Assembly (NCBI GenBank): GCA_963720645.1 | Contig: CAVRFX010000024.1 | Span: 328,867-392,866, forward strand | DNA: 64,000 nt | DNA from: RYN-230 sp963720645 | Lineage (GTDB): Bacteria; Actinomycetota; Actinomycetes; Streptosporangiales; Streptosporangiaceae | Reading direction: 5' to 3' | In this document: in pieces, positions 1 through 9,792 of the stretch | Layout: each line of letters begins with the position of its first letter | Numbering within the stretch: position 1 is the stretch's first letter | Program-made: the position numbers and the translations under genes | Notes under the pieces: generated by a model | Database searches by the model: none | Told to the model about the DNA's origin: nothing | What the model saw: the letters and a program-made list of their open reading frames with translations, nothing else

Positions 1-325
1 CATCCTGGCGGCGGCACACAGCGAGCAGCCGATGCGAGCACGCCGCCTGGCACCCGTAACACGTGCCGGCCGCACGGCCGGTTCACCCCCGGCACGAGTG
101 CGCGTTCAAACGCCACAAGTCGATCCGCGGGCGCGGGCGCTGAGGTTGTCCAGGGCGATGGCGGGGCCGCGCCTCTGGCGCGGAACGTCGACCAAGGCGC
201 TTGCGCGGCAGCGATCGCGCTCTAAGGTGCTGGCGAGGTCACGGGCGTGGCCCCGGCGCGAGCGTCACCCTGGCTCCCAGGTCGCCCAGCGGCGCGGCCG
301 GCGCTTGGCCGCGGTTTCGGCGGGC
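1..325. other. left edge, no recognisable gene
   Basis: GC-rich sequence at the window edge. No frame on either strand combines a start, a ribosome site and a recognisable product. The plus frame that stays open here continues antisense through three real minus-strand genes and is a composition artefact. A gene tail entering from outside the window cannot be excluded, but nothing supports one. Confidence 0.5.
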
Positions 326-1558
326 CTACCCCAGCTGGTCGCGGCGGTGCGCCAGGTAGGCGGTCTCGGCCGTGTTGCCCGCCAGCTCGATGGCCCTGCC
401 GTACGCCGCGCGCGATTTCTGACTGCAGCCCAGCCGGCGCAGCAGGTCGGCGCGGGTTGCATGGAAGGCGTGATAGCCGGCCAGCGTGTCCTCAAGTCGG
501 TCGACGGCCGCCAGCGCCACCTCCGGGCCGTCCAGCTCGGCCACCGCGATGGCCCGGTTGAGGGCGACGATCGGCGAGGGGTCGAGGCGGACGAGCTGGT
601 CGTAGAGGGCGACGACCTGCGACCAGTCGGTGTCGCGTACGTCGCGGGCGGAGGTGTGCACGGCGTTGATCGCCGCGAGGATCTGGTAGCGACCCGGAGC
701 CACCCCGGCGGCCAGGCGCTCGCGCACCAGCCGATGACCCTCGGCGACCAGCGCCGCGTCCCAGGCCCCACGGTCCTGCTCGCCGAGGGCGACCAGTTCG
801 CCGCTCGCCGAAACCCGGGCGGCGCGGCGGGCCTCGATGAGGAGCATCAGCGCCAGCAGCCCGGCCACCTCACCGTCCTCCGGCATGAGGGCACGGATCA
901 GGCGCGTGAGCCGGATCGCCTCGGCGGTCAGGTCGTGACGTACGGGATCGGTGCCGGGGCCGGTCGCCAGGTAGCCCTCGTTGAAGACGAGGTACAGGAC
1001 GGCGAGCACGCCGGAGACGCGTCCAGGGAGATCCTCCGCGGACGGCACCCGGTAAGGGATGCGAGCCGCCTTGATCTTGGCCTTCGCGCGGGTGATCCGC
1101 CGCCCCACGGTGGCCTCCTGGACCAGGAAGGCCCGGGCGATCTCGGGCATGGTCAGACCGCCGACCATGCGCAGCGTCAGCGCCACGCGGGTCTCCATCG
1201 CGAGCGCCGGGTGACAGCAGGTGAAGATCAGCCGGAGCCGGTCGTCCTCGATGACGTCGCGAGGCCCGGGCGGGTCGTCGTCGTGCAACAGCTGGGCCTC
1301 CTTCTGCTTGTCGTCGCGCTTGTTCTCGCGCCGGATCCGGTCGATGGCCTTGCGGTTGGCGGTGGTGGTCAGCCAGCCGCCGGGGTTGGGGGGTACGCCG
1401 TCGGCCGGCCACCGCCCGACGGCGGTCGCGAACGCCTCGGCCGCCGCCTCCTCGGCGATGTCGAGGTCACCGAAACGCCTGGTCAGGGCGGCGACCACCC
1501 GCGCCCACTCCTCGTGGTGGGCCCGGGTGATCGCCTCCCGGACGTCGATCTGGCTCAC
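326..1558 (-). CDS. RNA polymerase sigma factor, ECF42 type (sigma-70 with DUF6596 C-terminus)
   Basis: A 410-residue extracytoplasmic-function sigma factor. Region 2 lies near residues 10-90 (helix around AEEAAAEAF and the WLTTTANRKAIDR stretch) and region 4 near 120-185 (TMPEIARAFLVQEATVGRRI). A long C-terminal extension follows, with the NEGY motif and TPR-like helices ending in SRAAYGRAIELA. That extension is the hallmark of the ECF42 group. The GTG start at 1558 is chosen because it overlaps the TGA stop of the upstream YciI-like gene (GTGA), the arrangement expected in this group, where a DGPF/YciI protein is the constant partner. The same frame stays open upstream only because of composition. 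No anti-sigma gene is adjacent; in this group the C-terminal extension is thought to take the regulatory role. The ligand or signal is unknown. Identity is secure from the motifs. Confidence 0.9.
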   Translation of the reverse strand: MSQIDVREAITRAHHEEWARVVAALTRRFGDLDIAEEAAAEAFATAVGRWPADGVPPNPGGWLTTTANRKAIDRIRRENKRDDKQKEAQLLHDDDPPGPRDVIEDDRLRLIFTCCHPALAMETRVALTLRMVGGLTMPEIARAFLVQEATVGRRITRAKAKIKAARIPYRVPSAEDLPGRVSGVLAVLYLVFNEGYLATGPGTDPVRHDLTAEAIRLTRLIRALMPEDGEVAGLLALMLLIEARRAARVSASGELVALGEQDRGAWDAALVAEGHRLVRERLAAGVAPGRYQILAAINAVHTSARDVRDTDWSQVVALYDQLVRLDPSPIVALNRAIAVAELDGPEVALAAVDRLEDTLAGYHAFHATRADLLRRLGCSQKSRAAYGRAIELAGNTAETAYLAHRRDQLG

Positions 1559-1885
1559 TCGCTCAGGAGAGGCCGCACCTCGACCTTCCGGTTGCAGGCC
1601 TTCGATCCCTCCGCGGCGAGCTTGAGCGCCACGTCGAGGTCGGCGGCCTCGATGATCCAGAAGCCGGCGAGGTACTCCTTCGACTCCACGAAGGGCCCGT
1701 CGGTGAATATCGCTTCCCCACCCCGGTTGTCGATGACAGTGGCCGTGCTGGGCGACCCGAGACCGGCGGCGAAGACCCAGTGGCCTTCGGCCTGGAGCCG
1801 GTCGTTGAACGCGTCGATCGCAGTCATCTCGGACGGGGTGGCCGAAGCCGGCCGTGTCGTCGATCACGGAAACCAGGTACTGCAT
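1555..1885 (-). CDS. YciI/DGPF-family protein, N-terminus frameshifted
   Basis: A small YCII-related (DGPF) protein, the usual operon partner of ECF42 sigma factors. From the ATG at 1827 an intact 90-residue frame reads through FTDGPFVESKEYLAGFW, the family signature, and ends RPLLSE with a stop overlapping the sigma factor start. The expected N-terminus (MQYLVSVIDDTAG) is present just upstream from an ATG at 1885 but in another frame. Removing one base near 1840 joins it to ATPSEMTAIDAFN, restoring the usual length of about 110 residues. The break is therefore a single-base frameshift, either real or a sequencing error. The biochemical role of the family is not established; it resembles ferredoxin-fold small-molecule-binding domains. 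Confidence 0.8.
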
Positions 1886-2032
1886 CTCGGATCATCTCCT
1901 GTGGTTCGGGCCGCTCCTCGTGGGCGGCCGCTCACCCCTGCTACGAACACCTCCGCCTCGATCCGACACCGCCGCCCGGATTTCTTTCAAGGCTTTCTGG
2001 TGCGCCCGGTTGTGAGCGATCCGACAGCGAGA

Positions 2033-2079
2033 CTGTTCGGGGCAACCCCTCAGGAGTTCGAATCTCCTACCCTCCGCCA
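2033..2079 (+). pseudogene. 3' fragment of a serine tRNA (possible att scar)
   Basis: The sequence folds as the 3' half of a class II tRNA: a GGGG-CAA-CCCC variable arm (2039-2049), a T arm AGGAG/TTCGAAT/CTCCT (2052-2068), a 3' acceptor strand ACCCTCC, discriminator G and an encoded CCA at 2077-2079. No matching GGAGGGT acceptor strand or D arm lies upstream, so it is not a functional gene. Such orphan 3' ends are typically left where an element used a tRNA gene as its attachment site. The acceptor strand equals that of tRNA-Ser(TGA) at 47.9 kb, but the T arm differs, so the source is another serine tRNA. Confidence 0.55.
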
Positions 2080-2170
2080 GGCCGCATGCGGGCCGGCCTA
2101 TCCCGGACAACCGCGGCCCCGGTCCTGGTCCCGCGGGCAGGTCCCGGCAGGCCGGCGGCGGATCGGGGCG

Positions 2171-2539
2171 TCAGCCCGGCGGCAGGACATCCAGGTCGAA
2201 CTCGTTACCCTCCGGGTCGGCCATCCGCCGCCACTGGAAACCTTCCAGCTCGCGGGTGTGGTCAGGCTCCAGCCACCGGCCGCCCAGCGCCTGCACCTCG
2301 GCCGTGGCCGAGTCCAGGTCGTCGACGATCAGGTCAAGGTGCAGCCGGTTCTTCCCGGCCTTAGCGTCGGGGACGCGCTGGAAGCCCACCGTGAGGCCGT
2401 CCGCGGTCTGGGTGAGCAGGACGAACTGTCCTTCACCGATTGTCGTGTCCACCTCCACATCCAGCAGCCCGCACCAGAAGGGGACCAGCAGGCCGGGGTC
2501 CGTGGTGTCGATGACGAGATATCCCACCGAAGCTGGCAT
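2171..2539 (-). CDS. VOC family protein (glyoxalase/bleomycin-resistance fold)
   Basis: A 122-residue single-domain vicinal-oxygen-chelate protein. The two beta-alpha-beta-beta-beta modules are visible: an N-terminal GYLVIDTTDPGLLVPFW module and a C-terminal one with RLHLDLIVDDLDSA, ending in the family signature DPEGNEFDLD. Potential metal ligands are the His in LHLDL and the Glu in GNEF. The length is typical of the family. The ATG at 2539 follows a purine-rich GGAGG-like stretch on the minus strand. Members include dioxygenases, fosfomycin or bleomycin resistance proteins and many orphans; nothing nearby points to a substrate. Confidence 0.85.
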   Translation of the reverse strand: MPASVGYLVIDTTDPGLLVPFWCGLLDVEVDTTIGEGQFVLLTQTADGLTVGFQRVPDAKAGKNRLHLDLIVDDLDSATAEVQALGGRWLEPDHTRELEGFQWRRMADPEGNEFDLDVLPPG

Positions 2540-2631
2540 TGCAGTCCTCCCGGGCCGGCCCGCTGGCCAGGCACTTATCAGCAGGAAACGGGGCCGGCAA
2601 GAGCACCATGCCGGCAGGGGCAGGGTCCTGG

Positions 2632-4876
2632 CTAGAGGATGTCACTGATGAGCGCGGCCGCGCGAGCGGCGCCGCCGGCCTCGACCGGGAGGTAGTCCAC
2701 CTCGCGGCCGATCTCCGTCGCGATCGCGGCGGCAATCTCGGCAGGCCCTGAGGTCTCGTAGTCCATGCACCGCCCGGCGCGGTAGCGCCCGAGGCGGTGG
2801 CGCACGTGAATGCTCTGCTCGAAGTGATGGCCGAGCGGGAAGTACAGGAACGGGCGCCGGTTCGCGGTCAGCTCCATCGCGGTCGTCAGGCCGCCCTGGA
2901 CGACGGCCAGGTCGCAGACGGCCAGGTGCCGGTACAGGTCCGGCACGTAGGGCCGGACCTCGCAGCGCCGGCCCAGCCGGCCGGCCAGGACGCCCGGGTC
3001 GATCCGCGGCCCGGCCACGATGATCATCCGCAGGTCCGGCACCTGCTCCTTGGCCTGCGGGAACGCCGCGATCACCCGCCGCAGCAAGGGGGCGCCCACC
3101 GCGGATCCGCCGACGGTCACGATGCAGACCCGCTCGTCGTCCCGGTAGCCGAGCGCGCCGCGCGGTCCTGCGAGCTGGCTGCGGATCGAAGCCGGTGACG
3201 TAGCCGGCGAAGTCGTAATGCTGCTCGGTCCAGTCGCGGATCGGACGGCAGCCCGGGCCCGAACGGGTCCGGGCACGATGTCGTCCGGGTCGCCGACGAA
3301 GATGGCCCGGTCGCGCACCCGCGGGAACCGCGCGATGTGCTCGATCATCTCGGCGTTGTAGTCGGCGGTCAGGAACGCCTCGCGCTCGCCGCCGTCGGCC
3401 ATCGGCAGCCAGCCGACGAAGTCGGTCAGCCAGGCGTAACGCGGCCGACTTCAGCTCCGGGTTCTCGTGCAGGTAGTAGTCGAGTTCCCAGGCCTCGTCG
3501 CCGATCCACAGGTCGTAGTCCTCGTCGCGGGCGAGGTCGTGGAAGACCATGAAGTTGGCCAGCAGGATCTCGTCCATCCGCCGGATGGCCTGGAACGCAG
3601 TGCAGGTCGTGCTCGGCCGCCTCGGACTCGATGTGGCCGGACTCGCTGGCCAGGTACGCGCTGGCGGGGTGGACCCGCTCGCCGCGGGCCTCCAGCACCC
3701 GGGTCACCGGATGCTGGGCCAGCCAGTCGATCTCGAGGCCCGGGTGGAGGCGCGCGCAGCTCCTCGGCGATCGCGACGTCCCGCAGGGCGTGGCCGAGAC
3801 CGATCGGCGAGGAGATGTACAGCGCGCGCTTGGGCCGCGCAGCGGGCCCGGCGCCAGCCGGGACGGCGGCCGTGGCCGGGCAGGCGAAGTCACGGAGGAC
3901 AAGGTTCGCCGCGCACCGGGTCGCGCAGGTGCGGCGCGTGACCGGAGCCCTCGAACGTGACCAGCCGGGCGCCCGGGATGGCGGCCGCCACGGCGGCCCC
4001 GCGCGCCGGCCCGACGATCGCGTCCGCCGAGCCCTGCAGGACCAGGGTCGGGCACCGCACCTGGGCGCAGAGCCGCAGCGCGGTGTCCGGGTCGTTCAGC
4101 CAGGCCGCGTCCATCCCGCGCAGGATGGTCTGCGGGTCGGTCTCCAGGCCCCAGCCGATCCCGTCCTCGATCTGCTTGGTCGAGTGCGGCTCGGTGAACA
4201 TCTCGGCGAAGAAGAACTCGAGGAATCCCGGCCAGTCGCGGAGCCAGTAGTGGCGGTTCCACTTGGCCCATCCGCCGGGGGTCCCGGGTTCCTCGTCGAA
4301 CGGGAAAGGCCCCTCTTCGTCGGCGGGGTCGGCGGTCAGCAGCAGGTCGGGCGCGATCAGCACGAGGCCGCTGACCCGCTCCGGGTGCTCGGCCGCCAGG
4401 AGCAGGTCTGCCCCGGCGCCGCACCACGACACCACGACCGCCTGCTCGACGCCTGCGTGGTCCAGCACGGCCAGGGCGTCGCCGGCGATGGCCCGCCGGT
4501 CGTAGGCGCGCACCTCGCTGAGGCCGGTCCGAGCGCCCGTTCCCGCGCGGGTCGAACGTGACCACCCGGGCGTGCCGGGCGAGGTAGGGAATCTGGGCAT
4601 CTTCCAGGCGCGGGAGTGGATGATCTCCCAGGACGGGAGCAGCAGGATGGCGGGCTCGCCGGTGCCGTAGACCTCGTAGAACACCCGGACCCCGTCCCGC
4701 TCCAGGAAGCCCTCCTCGTCGGGATAGCGCGCCCGGGTCTGCTCGCGCTCCGGCCGCCGGCACCCGCGCGCCGCCCCGCGGCGGCCGCGTCCGGGCTCGC
4801 CCAGCCCGGGCCGTGCTGGACGGCCGGACGTCCCCGGGCCCTGGGCGGGACGCCACGCCGTGCGCCAGATGGTCAC
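2632..4876 (-). pseudogene. alpha/beta-hydrolase-glycosyltransferase fusion, multiply frameshifted
   Basis: Joining three frames gives one long protein. The N-terminal half is an alpha/beta hydrolase (starting near TRARYPDEEGF), with nucleophile elbow SWCGAG, acid in GSADAIVG and histidine in EGSGHAPHLRDP. The elbow residue is Cys rather than Ser. Downstream, in corrected frame, NLVLRDF leads into a glycosyltransferase half: RALYISSPIGLGHALRD, then GDEAWELDYYLHENPE, IVTVGGSAVGAPLL, VVQGGLTTAMEL and RRPFLYFPLGHHFEQ, features of an MGT/UDP-glycosyltransferase-like fold. I recall actinobacterial proteins with the same fusion, so I infer one gene rather than two. The GTG start at 4876 overlaps the methyltransferase stop (GTGA). 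About eight frame changes, some compensating (near 4605 and 4530), interrupt it, so it is either a pseudogene or a poorly sequenced stretch. The substrate is unknown. Confidence 0.7.
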
Positions 4877-5962
4877 GGCCGCGCCTCGAACACGAGGTTG
4901 AACGGGGTCTCCGCGGCGCGGCGGAAGCGCGGTGAAGCCGCCCGCGCTGACGACGTCCCCGATCCTCGCCTCGCCGGCCTGCGCGCCGAGCGCCAGGCCC
5001 GACCTCCTGGGAGAGCGAGGCGGGCGTGCACAGCAGCGTGGAGAACGCCGTAGTAGGCGCGCCCGACGGGGTTGAGGTTGTCCTCGACCCGGTCGCCGGC
5101 GTTGGGCTCGACGATCATCCAGGTGCCGTCGGGCTCGAGCGTCCCGCGGACGTGGCGCGCGGCCCCGACCGGGTCGCCCATGTCGTGCAGGCAGTCGAAC
5201 ATCGTCACCAGGTCGTAGCCGCTGCCGCTGTAGGCCGCGGCCGGGGCGACCTCGAAGCGGACCCGGTCGGCCACGCCCGGCCTCCTCGCGCCCGCTGCGC
5301 GGGCGGTCTCGATCGACCCGTCGTGGTAGTCGGAGCCGACGAACGTCGAGTTCGGGAACGCCTGCGCCATCAGGATCGTGGACGCGCCGTGGCCGCAGCC
5401 GACGTCGGCGACGGGCGCCCCGTGCTCCAGCTTGGCCACGACGCCGTCGAGCGCGGGCAGCCAGCCGGAGACCAGGTTCGCGTTGTAGCCCGGGCCGGAA
5501 GAAGCGCTCGCAGCCGTCGTGGACGTCGTGGCACGTGCTCGTGCCAGCCGAACCCCGCCGCCGCTGCGGGCCGCCTCGATGATCCGCGGCGAGTCGAGCA
5601 CCGAGCCCAGCGCGATCTGGAAGAAGCCGGGCAGGTAGGCCGGGCTGTCCGGGTCGGTCAGCGCGACCGCCTGCTCGGGCGGCAGCGTGTAGCGGCCGCT
5701 GTCCGGGTCGTACTCGACGTAGCCGCCCGCCGCCTGGGCGTTCAGCCACTCGCGCACGTACCGCTCGGCGGTGCCGGTGCGCTCGGCCAGCTCGGCGGGT
5801 GCCAGCGGGCCCGCGCCGGCCAGCGCCCGGTACAGGCCCAGCTTGTCGCCCATCACGACCAGCGCCGCGTTCAAGCGTGGCGCCGACTTCGTCGACGGCG
5901 CGGAACACGAACTGCATGAGCTTGTCGCCGTCGACCTCGACGGCCTGCTCGATGGTGCTCAC
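4873..5962 (-). pseudogene. SAM-dependent methyltransferase with N-terminal winged helix, frameshifted
   Basis: The GTG at 5962 has an excellent ribosome site (AGGAGGAGGG, 5 nt spacing) and begins STIEQAVEVDGDKLMQFVF. After a frame change near 5870 it continues NAALVVMGDKLGLYRAL, a winged-helix region (LAERTGTAERYVREWLN), and a class I methyltransferase core with the SAM loop VADVGCGHGAST and the acidic VGSDYHDGSIE segment, ending FNLVFEARP. The architecture matches Rv2258c-like methyltransferases of about 350 residues. Further frame changes lie near 5510-5535 and 4925-5040. Its stop overlaps the start of the hydrolase-glycosyltransferase gene, so the two form an operon, divergent from the LuxR-type regulator at 6085. 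Small-molecule tailoring is plausible but not shown. Confidence 0.7.
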
Positions 5963-6072
5963 GATGCCCTCCTCCTGATCGGTTTTGAGCGAGCGTAGGT
6001 TCGGGCTGGCCTGGATCGCTTCCGGGGCCCACCTAGTCCTGGGCGTGCCCTGTCCGTCCGGCACCAGGTGCC

Positions 6073-6078
6073 TACAAT
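6073..6078 (+). promoter_or_regulatory. -10 box of a likely leaderless promoter
   Basis: TACAAT lies 6 nt before the ATG at 6085, with no Shine-Dalgarno sequence between them. This spacing fits transcription starting on the start codon. No good -35 hexamer is seen. Confidence 0.45.
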
Positions 6079-6084
6079 CACGCC

Positions 6085-9027
6085 ATGCTGCTGGGGCGGG
6101 CTCATGAGCGGCAGGAAATCGGGCCACGCTCTCGCGCGGGCCCGATCGGGGCGCGAGCGCGACGCTCGCGCTGGTCGGCGAGCCGGGAATCGGCAAGACG
6201 GCGCTGCTCGACTACGCCGCCCGGGCAGGCGGCCGGGATGCGGCTGCTGCGGGCCCGGGGGATCGAGTCGGAGGCCCAGATCCCGTTCGCGTCGCCTGCT
6301 CGAGCTGATCCGGCCGGCCCTGCGCGCTGCTCGGCAAGATCCCGGCGCCGCAGGCGGCCGCGATGGAGAGCGCGCTGGCGCTGCGGCCGGGAACCGGGCA
6401 GGAGCGGTTCGCGGTCGGCGCGGCCACGCTCAGCCTGCTCGCGGCCTACGCCGAGGAGGCGCCGGTGGCGGTGCTGATCGACGACGCCCACTGGCTGGAT
6501 GGTTCGAGCGCGCAGGCGCTGCTGTTCGCCTTCCGCCGGCTGGTGGCCGATCCCGATCGCCGTGCTGATCGCCGTGCGGGAGGGCGAGCCGTCGCTGCTC
6601 GACGGCGCTGACCTGCCGACCCTGCGGGTGGGCGGGCTGACCAGTCGAGGAGGCCACCGCGCTGGTCCGCGGGCTGGCCCCGGGCGGACTCGCTCCCGAG
6701 GCCGTCACCCGGTTGTACGGCGCGACCGGCGGGAACCCGCTGGCGCTGCTGGAACTCGCGCCGGACGCGCAGGACCTCGCGCTCGCCCCCGAAGGCGCCC
6801 CCGTCCTGGTCTCGGCCACGATCACCCGGGCCTTCCTGCGCCGGGTGGGCACGCTCGGCGAGCCCGCCCGCCGCGCCCTGGTCCTCGCGGCGAGCAGTGA
6901 CACGGGCGACCTCGCGACGCTCGCCCGGGCCGCGGCCCAGCTGGGGCTGGATCTGTCCGCCCTGGCCGCCGCGGAAGCCTCGGGGCTGGTCACCGTCGGT
7001 GCGGGCACGCGTGGAGTTCCGCCATCCGCTGGCCCGCTCGGCGATCTACGCTGACGCGCCGGCCGGGCAGCGGCGCGACGCCCACCGGGCCCTGGCCGCC
7101 GCGCTGCCCGACCGGGACGGGGACCGCCGCGCCTGGCATCTGGCCGCCGCGGCCGCCGGGCCGGACGAGCCGGCGTCGGCTGCCCTGGAGCAGGCCGGGG
7201 CACGAGGCCGCGATCGCAGCGCGTACGCGACCGCGGCGGCTGCGTATCGCGCAGGCCGGGCGGCTGGCTGCGGATCCCGAGCGGCGCGCCCGGCTGCTGT
7301 GGGAGGCCGCCGAGGCGGCCTGGCTCGGCGGCCTCGCCGACCGGGCGGTCGCGCTGCTGGACGAGGCCCGCGCGCTCACCAGTGACCCGGCGAAGCTGGT
7401 CGAGATCGACGGGCCTGGCCGGCCACATCGCGACCCGGCGCGGGCCGGTCATGCTCGGCCACGCGATCCTGACCGCCGCAGCCGAGCAGGCCGATCCCGA
7501 GCGGGCCGTCACCATGCTCGCCGAGGCCGCCAACGCCTGCTTCTACGCGGGCAACCCGGCTGAGATGCTGGCGGTCGCCGAGCGGGCCCGGGCCACCCTG
7601 CCCGCGGGCGCCTCGGTGCGTGCGCGCTTCCTGGCGGCCATGGCGGCCGGCATGGCGCGGGTCCTCGGCGGCGACGGAGCCGCCGGCGCGGAAGACCTGC
7701 ACCTGGCGACGCAGCTCGCGCAGAGTTCGGCCGGGCTCCGTGAGGACCTCCGGCTGATGCCGTGGCTGGTCGTGGGACCGCTGTTCCTGCGCGAGGCCGG
7801 CACCGAGCGCTCGCTGCTGGAGCCGGCGCTGCGCACCGCCCGGGCCCGCACCGCGGTCGGCGTGCTCCCCTTCATGCTCAACCTGGTCGCGCGTGATCAG
7901 GCCACCACCGACCGGTGGGCCATCGCCGAGGCCACCTACCAGGAAGCGATCAGCCTGGCCCGGGAGAGCGGGCAGCAGAGCGAGCTAGTGTTCGGCCTGG
8001 CCGGCCTCGCCTGGCTGCAGGCCCGCCGCGGACGGGAGCAGGAATGCCGCCGCTGCGCCGCCGAGGCCCTGCGGCTCGCCGCAGATCTGGGGATGCGGCT
8101 GCACGAGGTCTGGGCGATCGCGGCGCTGGGGGAGCTGGAGCTCGGCCTCGGTGACGCGGCCCAGGCCGCCGGCCACTTCGAGCGGCTCCAGCGGCTGCTG
8201 GCCGACCTCGGCATCACCGATATCGACCTCTCGCCCGGGGCTGACCTGGCCGATGCCTACCTGCGGCTCGGCCGCCAGGACGAGGCACGCCGGGTCGCCG
8301 CGCACTTCGCGGCGGCAGCCGAGGCCAAGGGCCAGCCGTGGTCACTGGCCCGCGCGTTCCGCTGCCAGGGGCTGCTCGCCGCTGATGGCGCCTTCGCCGA
8401 GCCGTTCGAGCAGGCGATCGCCCAGCACGCGATGACCCCGGACAGTTTCGAGACGGCGCGGACCCGGCTGGCTTACGGCGAGCGACTGCGGCGAGTCCAG
8501 GAACCGGGTCCTGGCCCGCGAGCAACTCCGGGCGGCGGCGGAGGTATTCGAGCGCCTCGACGCACAGCCCTGGGCCAGCCGTGCCCGTGCCGAGCTCGCC
8601 GCGACCGGCGAGACACGCGCGGCCCCGGGACCCGAGCACCCTCGACGAGCTCACCCCCCAGGAGCTTCAGATCGCCGTCCTGCTCGCCAGCGGGCGAACC
8701 ACCCGGGAAGCGGCGGCCGCGCTGTTCCTGAGCCCGAAGACCGTCGAGTACCACCTGCGCCACGTCTACCAGAAGCTCGGCATTCACTCCCGTGAGGAAC
8801 TCGCGCGGGAGCTGGCGGCGGCCGGCACCGAGTCGGGCGGGGACCAGGACCAGCGCGGCACCGAGCACGCCGACGCCACCGGGCACGCCGACGCCACCGG
8901 GCACCGCGCCGCGCCGGGCGGCCGGGCCGAGCGCGGCGCGGGGGCGTTAACGGTCCGCCTGCGAGCTGAGTGCGGGGGGCCACACGGCGGGCTCCGTCAG
9001 GGTCTGGCGGGACGGGTGAGCTGGTAG
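6085..9027 (+). pseudogene. LuxR-family ATPase regulator (LAL type), multiply frameshifted
   Basis: Reading across frames reconstructs a large LuxR regulator of about 950-980 residues. It starts MLLGRAHE and has an AAA/STAND ATPase with Walker A GEPGIGKTALLD (near 6180) and Walker B VLIDDAHWLDG (near 6475). A long helical TPR-like middle is intact from about 7390 to 8500. The C-terminal LuxR helix-turn-helix reads LTPQELQIAVLLASGRTTREAA and KTVEYHLRHVYQKLGIHSREEL (8650-8805). Many single-base frame changes occur between 6100 and 7400, with more near 8500 and 8630. The tail contains a DATGHADATGH repeat. It is divergent from the methyltransferase operon and is the obvious candidate regulator of it. 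Its 3' end overlaps the convergent acetyltransferase by about 30 nt. Either decayed or affected by sequencing error. Confidence 0.7.
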
Positions 9028-9563
9028 CGGACCTCATCCGCGGCGGACACCCGCCGGAAGCCGGCCTTCTCCAGCACCCGCTGGGACGCGGCGTTTCCCG
9101 GATCGGTGCCAGCGGCCACGGTCCTGACCCGGGAATCCGCCCAGGCCATCGCGAGCATCGCCTGCACGGCCTCGGTGGCGTAGCCGCGGCCTTGCCGGGA
9201 GGACACAATGCCGTAACCTATCTCGGCCTCGCCGCCCAGAGGCGGCCCGAAGAACCCGATCCCCCCCACGACCAGGCCGCTGGCCCGCTCGACCACCTGA
9301 CGGTGACCCCAGGCCTCGTCCGCAGCGTCCGGCCCGGCCCGGACCGGACCCGGGCCGCCCGCGGCCTCCTGTGCGCCCTGCAGCAGCCCGGCGATCACGA
9401 CGTCGCCGTCGCCCGGATAGTCGTCGGCCCAGTCGTCCAGCCGGTCGCCCGCGGTGATCGCGCGGACCGCATCGCACGGCCACGGCCGCAGGATCAGCCG
9501 GGCCGAGATCAGCGGTGATGCGGTCCGGGCGGGTGGCTGAACGGCGGGTCCCATCCAGCCCAT
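8997..9563 (-). CDS. GNAT-family N-acetyltransferase (RimJ/RimL-like)
   Basis: A 188-residue acetyltransferase. The N-terminal ISARLILRPW strand is typical of RimJ/RimL-type GNATs. Further on come GGIGFFGPPLGGEAEIGYGI, the acetyl-CoA loop RQGRGYATEAVQAM, and the C-terminal DPGNAASQRVLEKAGFRRV, where Asn and the aromatic complete the fold. The first 15 residues are poorly conserved in type, so an internal start is possible. It converges on the LuxR-type gene with a short tail overlap. The acceptor substrate, protein N-terminus or small molecule, cannot be told. Confidence 0.85.
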   Translation of the reverse strand: MGWMGPAVQPPARTASPLISARLILRPWPCDAVRAITAGDRLDDWADDYPGDGDVVIAGLLQGAQEAAGGPGPVRAGPDAADEAWGHRQVVERASGLVVGGIGFFGPPLGGEAEIGYGIVSSRQGRGYATEAVQAMLAMAWADSRVRTVAAGTDPGNAASQRVLEKAGFRRVSAADEVRYQLTRPARP

Positions 9564-9792
9564 TGTGTCCGATGGTGCTGGCCGGCCACGCCGCGCCCGG
9601 ACGAGCCATTGGTGGGGGCGGCTACGTATGGTGCGCGTGTTTCGTACCGTTTTGTACCTCGGGTTGACCGGCTGCGCTCAGTGCACGATTTGACTGCGCG
9701 CAGCCCCGGCGCCCTGGCAACATGCCTCAGGAACAGCGACCGTCAGGCCCGATGAAAGGCGCGCATGGCCAAGTAAGCGGGCGAATTCCGGC

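Noticed and set aside
1892..2110. A short minus frame containing GRRFELLRG
   Set aside because: This peptide is the usual false product of reading a serine tRNA 3' end backwards; it supports the tRNA fragment instead.
32..2635. An open plus-strand frame of about 867 codons
   Set aside because: It is antisense to the ECF42, YciI and VOC genes, is Arg/Gly/Ala-rich with no motif, and arises from the GC skew of codon positions in those genes.
9610..9792. Possible ydaO (cyclic di-AMP) riboswitch before the LysM gene
   Set aside because: Genes of this type often have one, but I could not find the conserved GGGGAACC-type core or a closing stem in this leader.
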